Positions 57,152 to 64,000 of a DNA stretch of 64,000 nucleotides are shown piece after piece. Under the pieces are notes generated by a model. The model was given only the letters and a program-made list of their open reading frames with translations. It had not been told where the DNA came from and ran no database searches. Source of the stretch: Tuctoria greenei (taxonomy: Eukaryota; Streptophyta; Magnoliopsida; Poales; Poaceae); contig JAYESD010000003.1 of NCBI GenBank assembly GCA_036927565.1, forward strand, positions 82,133,311 through 82,197,310, in the 5' to 3' direction. The stretch's first letter is position 1. Every line of letters starts with the position of its first letter. Made by a program: the position numbers and the translations under genes.

Positions 57152-60038
57152 GTCATTAGTTATGTTTATTTTCAATCTATTTGATTGATCGACTAAGATG
57201 CAATCTTGCATATTCTTGAGACAGACATTAAATAAGTGGGAGATCATAAGAAGAGTGGAATGATCATTAAAGTCGCTATGATCATGAAGCTAAAGATGAA
57301 GTCTTAGATGTGTTTTCTTCTTAGTTATAGTTTCGTACTTAGGATTCAGTACATACCTTTTGGTATTGAAAGTTTGATTTAAGTTTGGTTAATAAGTACC
57401 TCATTAAGGTCTTAGTTTTAATGTTAAGCACATTCAGTTATCATATTCATTATTCGAGTTTTCACTCATAAATCTAAGTACTAAGATAAGCGCATCAGCA
57501 TCGATCTCGAAACAAATTCAAAATTATGGCGTTGTTATTAAGGCCATATTTCGAGGGGGGAATTGAATTGGTTTTCTCCATCGATTAGTTTCTCCCTCAT
57601 TAAGATGTTTCAGATCCAAAATAAGGCATTGAACATGTATGATTGGTATTCACTAAGTTTTACTCAAATAAGAATACCCCGAAATTAAGTGAGCAAAATG
57701 GTGTATAAGTATGTTGAATTATTAGTCTCATCGATTTACGTGTCAAGTCGAACTTTATATTAAGTAAGCTTCTAAGACACCATTGTCTATTGTGGGCAAG
57801 GCGTAAACCTCACTTAGACATGTCATACGAGGTAGTCCCGTTAAGTTAAAAGTAACCGAAACATTAATAAGTCTTGGTTGTAAGAACCATTAATAATAAG
57901 TTATTAATTATCATCAATTTAGTTGAATAATATATGCTATCATTAGTTGGATGACATGATCAGGGGGGTATGGTATAATGTGAGGTTGTATTATCTCTCT
58001 CTACCCGCTGTAGCTGAATTTATTAACATTTTCGTTAATGATTCACTACGTGTTGTTAGTCTTTCATCGGTAACATAAAGATAATAAGAAAACCTCAGTT
58101 TAAGTCTGTTACTATCAATGATGTGAAGCGACAATAACCCCAAATGTAAGCATAATGCACAAGTTATGAGAGCTACATAAGTGAATAAGATTAAGTGTTA
58201 GGTTAATCCTAACTTGATATAAGTTTTGATCCATATCGGGTCATATGACCATTCAGAAACAAAAGTTAATAAGGATGATTAAATCAGGGGGAGTTTTGAC
58301 TTCGTAAAGACACTAATCTCGAAAAGAATGGTACATGTTACCACGCTTCTTCAAGAATCACTCTTTATGATGTGTTACTTACGTTGTGTTAACAATGCAA
58401 GACATTGTTATCACAATACCTGCTATTGATTCTACATCATTAGTGGCCACTAATGATGAAGAATGATAGCAGCCCGATTACAATAAGACAAATAAGAATG
58501 GTGGTCATACCACATAAGTAAATACCATAAGACGATCTTAATCATCTAAGTGGTGTCATAACCATAACGGATGAAATGAGATCTTAGTACTCCATCAGTG
58601 TCTAAGTATTAGTTATAAGTCTTGAAGGAATCAAAACAGTAGACTGTAATGAGCCTACAACAGTAAGCGTGATTCTGAAGGGAAATTTCAGTTTCTGATC
58701 AGACTAATGATAAAAGGGATTTAGTGAGTCTAGGATTTCTCTGGAATCATTAAGACATTAGTAGTGCATAATTAAGTTTTCAGAATCAGTATAAGAACAT
58801 CGGTGTGATCTGACTGAAAGGTCTAGTCATCATAATTAAGTGAGTGTTTAGACATTTTTCAAAAACATTCACCCATGGATTTAAGTAAATACTAAGAAAC
58901 ATGCTATTACTTAGTTTGGGTTTTCAAGTAGTGTGACATGGACACTCACACGTATTCTAAGATGAATGTACATAGTACATTACTTTTAAGATATCATCAG
59001 TCATAAGAAATTAAAAGTTTTTGTCCATAAGAAGATCTAGGTGGAAAATCCTACAAGATAGGAATGAGAAATTCACCATGATCACAATAAGGGGGTGTTA
59101 AACTTCGCCTGTTTAGATGGTCAAAGACAATGAGTTTAAGAATTAGTTAAGTTTAGGGAACCATGATGGTCGACCTTATGATTTTGGTTCCATAAGCTTC
59201 TACTGTTGGAAGATTATTTGATATATGCTCGAATAAGTGTTTACCTTGACTTAAGATAACGACCGGGATACTTGACAGAAAGTATTTAAGAAATTAATTA
59301 AGAAAGGTGCAATGCACATAAGGCCTCATATTAAAAAACCATAAGTTAAACTCACTTGACGAAGTGAGACCTCTTAGTTTTAGTTTCGCGAATTGTGTGG
59401 ATTCTAAGATTTCCACATTAAGTTATAAATCCATCTTCGCGAAATGGAGTTATTTTGTGGGACTACTTCAAATGAATAGTCACTACATCGTCCACAATGT
59501 GTGACAAATCATGTTATTTAAGATGAGGCCAACAAGCAGGCGATATAAAGTTTTATCTGGTCTAAGAGTGGTCGACAACACAAACCACTTAAGTAATTCT
59601 ACAATAAGTGTGTAGTATCATATTTTCACAACCATGAGTTGAGTGAAACTGTCAAGCACATCGACATTAAGTTTTGTGTTGTGAAATATAAAATCCAGGA
59701 GCACAATAGATAACGAGCATATAGAATCAAGCGAAAAGCTTGCAGTACCGTTTAAGGTTTTTCCCGCCCATATGTTCAGAGAACATGAAGCATGCATGGG
59801 TATTAAGAGGAAGCCTGTGACTATCCTGGATACTAAGGGGCCAAAATAAGTATAAGGTTGTTTCTAATTGTGAGATGTACTGTGGTCTTCGAGTCGAACA
59901 GTACGTAAATAGCTGTTTCTGACGCGTCGTTCTCCTTATGTCAGAGCAAGAGCAAATATACATAAGTTTAGTAGTCAAGAATAAGAATAAGTTAAGTTAA
60001 GTAAGAAATAAGTTAGTAAGCCTTTAGTTCAAGTGGTC
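57152..60038 (+). pseudogene. Decayed copia pol of element H
   Basis: No long frame. Recognisable traces lie near the end: ASTVGRLFDIC (59197-59230), resembling the conserved segment before RNase H, with a following ITTGIL; KHIDIKF (59654-59674), the RNase H end typical of copia; and after a frame change FREHEACMG (59773-59799). Earlier protease, integrase and RT parts are beyond recognition by eye. Codons seem to be missing as well as substituted. Confidence 0.7.
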
Positions 60039-60049
60039 AAGGGGGAGAA
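60039..60049 (+). other. Polypurine tract of element H
   Basis: AAGGGGGAGAA directly before the 3' LTR. Confidence 0.85.
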
Positions 60050-60515
60050 TGTTAGTTTTTGACCACTTCCCGGTGTGGGCCCCACCCACACCGGATCCAA
60101 CTCTCCCACTAAGGGCTCTGACCGGAAGCCATAACCGACTACAAGTCGGAGACCTCCCTCTCACGTCCGTGTATATAAGGGAATTAGAAAACAGATTAAG
60201 GGGGCATCTAACTAACCTGAGATCTAATCCTAAGCCCACCGGTTGGGGATCACGGGAAGTGAGGGGAAAAGGCCCCGACGGCGACCCTTGCCATCACCGC
60301 CGCCTGTACATCTCGCCACCGCCATTAACATAGCGTCTACTACTCCTACGGGCCAAGGTGCGTTCCTAATTCTTTTCCCTAATCCCCTCTATCTTTCATC
60401 TAAACACTTTGATTAATTGTTAATTAAGTTTTAGCCTAAATCAATTAGGCTAAGTTACCCGATTAGATATATGCCTAGTGCTTAGATTGAGTCTTCAGTT
60501 CCTAAGTTTTCAACA
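60050..60515 (+). repeat. 3' LTR of element H
   Basis: 466 bp, starts TGTTAGTTTTTG, ends TTTTCAACA. Confidence 0.93.
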
Positions 60516-60520
60516 GTGGC

Positions 60521-61306
60521 CTCTACCATTGGGGAAGAGGGCTTATCTAGTATACAGATTCATGACACTTTTCCACTGCGCAAATTGGTAAAAAATGGCC
60601 TAGCACGTGTTAGTTTGTATGATCTTGTGGATCCCGTGTGGACAACAACTATCGGGTCCTACTCTCCTACGCACTCTGATTCGGAGCGCAACCCACTCCC
60701 GTTCAGTTAAGACTCCCTCTCACTGTACAATAACAAACGGGGGCAGCCGGAGCCTGACGCACGTTTTGTATCTACGCCTGACGCCCCCTAGTCCCGTAAC
60801 CACCGATCTTAAGATAGCGTGAGCCAGGGGAAGGCCTCCTCCCCGTTGGCCACCTTCACGGCGTCCACCCCGTCGACTTGCCTCACCTCTGTGGGCCACC
60901 GACAAACTCCATCGCCAGATGCCACTGCACGGCCACCACTTCTCTGCCACGCCGATCTTCACTGCACAGCATCGACCATTCTACTCCGAGACGATGTCTA
61001 CCTCTACTACCCCGGCCAAAGGTATGTGCACGTAATCTCATCTCCTAATCATGCTTAGTCAGTGTTGATCAGCATCCTAGATTACATGCAATGCACTGTT
61101 ATGTATGCTTGATTGATTGTGCCTTGCTGTCATCATGCCTAAGTGATCCGGTTATGCAATGCCTAGACTAAGCACTAAGGTTTATTAAGTCCGATCCAGC
61201 AATGGTGCTAGAGCCGGCTAGGTTAATTGCTAATAGTATTTTAATTTTCATTTTAAGTTTTAATTTTGCAGCATGTAGGAGGGAAAATTAGTCGTGTTGG
61301 ATCTCA
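60521..61306. other. Spacer with a possible old LTR end
   Basis: A 64-codon frame (60516-60710, with VASTIGEEGLSSIQIHDTFP) sits at the insertion site of element H and could be an exon remnant. Further on a GC-rich part ends CCGATCCAGCA, followed one base later by TGGTGCTAGAGC (61203-61214), 9 of 12 matches to the initiator-Met primer site. This may be the end of an old copia-like LTR with the start of its interior, cut by CACTA 2. Confidence 0.35.
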
Positions 61307-61687
61307 CACTACCACAAAACTACTTATTACAGGCGCTTTATTTTTCAAACACAGGCGATACGTAAAAAAATACGGTTGTGGTGACGAATGATACAATAAC
61401 CGTCTGTGATGAATATACATCACAGGCGGATTTTAATAAACAACCGCCTAGGTAAATACATGATTTTCTCAGGCAGCTATTAATTAAGAACTGTCTGGAC
61501 TGTTAAAAACTTCACAGACGGTTTTTAATAAAACACCGCCTGGGTAAATACATGATTTTCACGGGCGGCTATTAATAAAGAACCGCATGTACTGGTTCAA
61601 ACATCACAAGCGGTTTTTATTGAAGAACCACATGAGCAAAATTATTGTTTTCACAGGCTGCTATTTATTATGAACCGTCTGTGATGC
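61307..61687. repeat. Terminus and sub-terminal repeats of CACTA 2
   Basis: At least five palindromic copies of the type TCACAGGCGGTTTTTAATAA...ACCGCCTG at roughly 70-80-bp spacing. Probable transposase binding sites. Confidence 0.8.
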
Positions 61688-62813
61688 TTCACAACAAGCT
61701 CTTGTAGATGCAAGTAACACCCAGAACTCATTATTTGGATTATTAAAAGCTTCAATTGAAGTCTGACGATACCTTGGAAGGATTTTCCCATCTATTTGAA
61801 AAAATTCTTTCCCTCCTGTCTATTTGAAAAACTTACAAAGATGTTGCTTTATCGGTTTTAACGCTGAATATATTGACTAAAAATCAGTACCTTCTCTCTT
61901 CGTGCTTCACACAAGCGATGAAGTGAACTTCAGTCACAAATCTTGTTTTTACCCTTTCATTGGGATTTGACCTTAATCTTTCAAGCATAGATTTATCAAT
62001 AAGTGAAGCTTTCTCATCAGATATGTTAATGGCAGTTACAAGCGAAGGGTGTGCTGAAACTAACGAAATATGATTTAGACTGAAGACAAAGAGCTTCTAC
62101 ATATAAGTGATAATGTACAGGTTAGACAGCAAGAAGCTATGATGGTAGCCTTTAACAACATGAAAATGATGCTAAGGTTATGCTTGCATCAACTAAGACA
62201 TGTTGTGAGGGCATAACACTTGTTGGAGCATCACGATTATGCTTTTTGGGGCAAGCATAATTGTGATGCCCCGACAAGTGTTATGCCGTCACAACATGCC
62301 TTGGTTGATGCAAGCATAACTTTGGAATCACTTTTCATGTTGTTGAAGGTTGCCATCATAGCTTCACGCTATCTAACCTGAACATTGCCACTCATATGCA
62401 GGATCTCTTTGTCTTCAGTCCCGTTGAGATTTCGTTAGCTTCGACACAACCTTCGCATGTAACTACCATTAATATGTATGTTAAGGAAGCTTCACTTATT
62501 GATAAATCTATGCTTGAAAGATTAAGATAAAATCCCTATGAAAGAACAAAAACAAGATTTGTGATTGAAATTGTTCGCTTCATCACTCGTGTGAAGCACT
62601 AAGAGAGATGGTACTAATTTTTAGTCAATTTAGTTAGCCATTAGAACTGATAAATCAGCATCTTCGTAAGTTTTTGAAATGGAGAGAAGGGAGAGAAATC
62701 CTTTAAATAGATGGGAAAATCCTTCCATGGTATTGTCAGGCTTAATTGAAGCTTTTAACAATCCAAATGATGAGTCATAAGTGTTACTTGCATCGACAAG
62801 AGCTTGTTGTGAA
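61688..62813. repeat. Large inverted repeat made of SNF2 gene fragments
   Basis: Arms 61688-62243 and 62254-62813 (556 and 560 bp) are inverted copies, roughly 85% identical by eye, around a 10-base loop (TTTTGGGGCA). Outer ends: TTCACAACAAGCTCTTGT and ACAAGAGCTTGTTGTGAA. The arms encode decayed parts of a CLASSY-like SNF2 protein: KASLIDKSMLERLRSNP on the minus strand of the left arm and plus strand of the right arm, and VQVRQQEAMMVAFNNMK on the opposite strands. A transcript would fold into a long, mostly paired hairpin. Confidence 0.88.
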
Positions 62814-63105
62814 GGGATTCGCTTGACAGTAGCTTCAAGAGTTGTGCTTCTAGATGTTATTTGGAACCCAACTATTGGATGGCAAGCCATCAGCATCATA
62901 GGTCAAAAGAAATTTGTATACACATACAATTTGATAACTTATAGAACAGATGAAAGTGATAAATATGATAGGCAAGCCGAAAAGGATCACTTATCCCAAT
63001 TAGTCTTCTCTACAGAAGATGAATTTAATAATATTCGAAACATGCTATTTGAAACTCAAATGGAGCATTGTTCTAAGTTGATTTCAGAGGATACAAATAT
63101 ATACA
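62420..63105 (+). pseudogene. Captured CLASSY-like SNF2 gene fragment
   Basis: Plus-strand translation gives ISLASTQPSHVTTINM, EASLIDKSMLERLR, NPYERTKTRFVIEIVRF, then STRACCEGIRLTVASRVVLL and DVIWNP (SNF2 helicase motif V), IGQKKFVYTYNLI (motif VI region) and KYDRQAEKDHLSQLVFS. The last resembles the K-Y-x2-Q-x-E-K-x3-S-x-L-V-F-S tail that I associate with CLASSY/DRD1-type remodelers, partners of RNA polymerase IV. Motif VI reads QAISIIGQ, lacking the usual RxxR arginines, and stops interrupt the frame, so no active protein is made. The first half lies in the right arm of the inverted repeat. Confidence 0.75.
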
Positions 63106-63124
63106 ATATATATATCATACATTT

Positions 63125-64000
63125 TTTCCAGCATTGACAACTTCTCGCATATAGGGTTTCAAATCATTTTTAATGCTTCTCTCTACGCGCTTGATGTTTT
63201 CTGGTTCGGTGAAAAGGTACATCTCTTCATACTGATTATATTCCTCTTCATATCTCCCGCATTCTCAACCCAACAATATGTTTCTTTCCAGAAACAACTA
63301 TGTGAATATTCTCAGTTCCCAGATCTTGTACTTAAAAAACTTGTGCAACACAATTGGCGAGAACCCACGGGTCATCTTTATAATCCACTTTGTTCAAGTC
63401 TACAAGTGTCAGCCCGTAGTTGTCCACTTTCACACCATCAGAATGTTTGACCCATTGGCACTTAAATACATACATTACCATTCTTTCTCCATAATTGAGT
63501 TCCCATATTTCCTCTATGAACCCGAAGTATATGGTTATCTGCCCTTGTGGATCATAAGTCTCTATACAAACACCACTATTTTGTGCAACGCTCTTACCGT
63601 CTTTTTCCCTAGTGTAAAATGTGTAACCATTGATGCCATATGCTTGCCATGATATCACCAAAGCAGATAGGCCAGAAGCTAACTTCTTCATTGTCGCCTC
63701 TTCTATAGAGTTTCCGTATGGTATATTTTTGTCTATTAATCATTCAGTGAAACATCTTCTGTGCTCTTTCATGATGTAGTTCTCTGTGCGGTCTTGGTTT
63801 TTTTATGAAGCTCAATTTATTGTTCCTCGATGTACGACTCAGCTATTGCGAGCTGTTGTAGTACACCAAAATGTGCACGGTGTACATTATTGTAATCTTG
63901 AATGATAAAATTTTTCTTGCCCACTTTGCCTCTCTCACATAGTCTACCCTCATGTACTAGTATAGGCACACCTACCGGTTTTCCATCTTTGATGTAATCA
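63125..64000 (-). pseudogene. TNP2-like transposase of CACTA 2, C-terminal part
   Basis: From the window edge leftward: KDGKPVGVPILVHEGRLCER, then AHFGVLQQLAIAESYIEEQ followed by a stop; MKKLASGLSALV; then a clean DUF4216-like frame (63332-63691) with YGINGYTFYTREKDGKS, FGFIEEIWELNYGERMVMYV and LNKVDYKDDPWVLANCVAQVF. A tail with YNQYEEMYLFTEPENIKRVE ends near 63130, next to the captured SNF2 sequence. The stop upstream suggests it is inactive. Confidence 0.85.

Larger units (their letters stand above)
53616..60515 (+). mobile_element. Ty1/copia retrotransposon (element H), 6,900 bp
   Basis: Two 466-bp LTRs (TGTTAG...CAACA), perfect GTGGC duplications (53611-53615, 60516-60520), a primer site, a purine tract, a copia-type gag and traces of copia RNase H. 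I count about 13 differences between the LTRs (~3%), so it moved fairly recently, although pol is badly decayed. The leader between primer site and gag is unusually long (~2.3 kb) and carries the hairpin array. Confidence 0.93.
61307..64000 (-). mobile_element. CACTA transposon 2, left part
   Basis: Starts CACTACCACAAAAC after a putative 3-bp target TCA. Sub-terminal repeats (61330-61690), a captured SNF2 inverted repeat (61688-63105) and the C-terminal part of a TNP2-like transposase on the minus strand follow. The right end lies outside the window. Confidence 0.9.

Noticed and set aside
36754..61311. One giant CACTA element from TAGTG at 36758 to CACTA at 61307
   Set aside because: The ends point outward in the wrong order (a right end to the left of a left end), and terminal and sub-terminal repeats differ; they are two elements.
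62630..62899. 89-codon minus-strand frame as a gene
   Set aside because: It is antisense to the recognisable SNF2 fragment on the plus strand.

Overview
This is plant nuclear DNA, almost certainly from a grass. It shows nested LTR retrotransposons of grass-type families, CACTA (En/Spm) transposons, TATA-driven LTRs, an initiator-Met tRNA primer site and spliced transposon ORFs. I see no intact host gene, rRNA, tRNA or CRISPR array. The whole window is explained by transposons plus short unassigned spacers.

Layout. 1-2842 is the end of a long minus-strand LTR (F). 2873-33049 is an outer Ty3/gypsy element of Tat/RIRE2-like type in minus orientation (element D, about 13.0 kb of its own sequence, two 866-bp LTRs). 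A second member of the same family (element A, 4992-22174) sits inside D's antisense accessory ORF. A 4,042-bp solo LTR (G, 10756-14797, perfect CCGGC target duplication) sits inside A. D in turn interrupts a small LTR fragment (E) that lies in a CACTA transposon (33128-36758). 36759-37638 is spacer with a MITE-like inverted repeat. 37639-52788 is a 15.1-kb non-coding LARD-type retrotransposon (element C, ~5-kb LTRs, AAATA duplication). 52794-53615 and 60521-61306 are spacer with exon-like stretches. 53616-60515 is a Ty1/copia element (H, 466-bp LTRs, GTGGC duplication). 61307-64000 is the left part of a second CACTA transposon.

How the parts work. A and D each carry gag-protease-RT-RNase H-second RNase H-integrase on the minus strand, and a convergent, spliced accessory ORF on the plus strand, whose product has a 'putative gypsy type transposon' (PF04195-like) N-terminus, an Ala/Glu/Pro repeat and a coiled coil. 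Both elements are broken by stops and frameshifts.

Most interesting: (1) the leader of copia element H holds twelve successive hairpins. Each has a 17-nt loop of conserved sequence but a different stem whose two sides match, i.e. compensatory variation pointing to a conserved RNA structure just before gag. (2) The CACTA transposon at the right edge carries fragments of a CLASSY-like SNF2 gene arranged as a ~1.1-kb inverted repeat (arms ~556-560 bp), a possible hairpin-siRNA source against a component of the host RNA-directed DNA methylation pathway. (3) Element H also has a strong one-strand excess of TAAG, and its pol is far more decayed than its ~3% diverged LTRs. (4) The LARD interior hides a ~190-bp periodicity.
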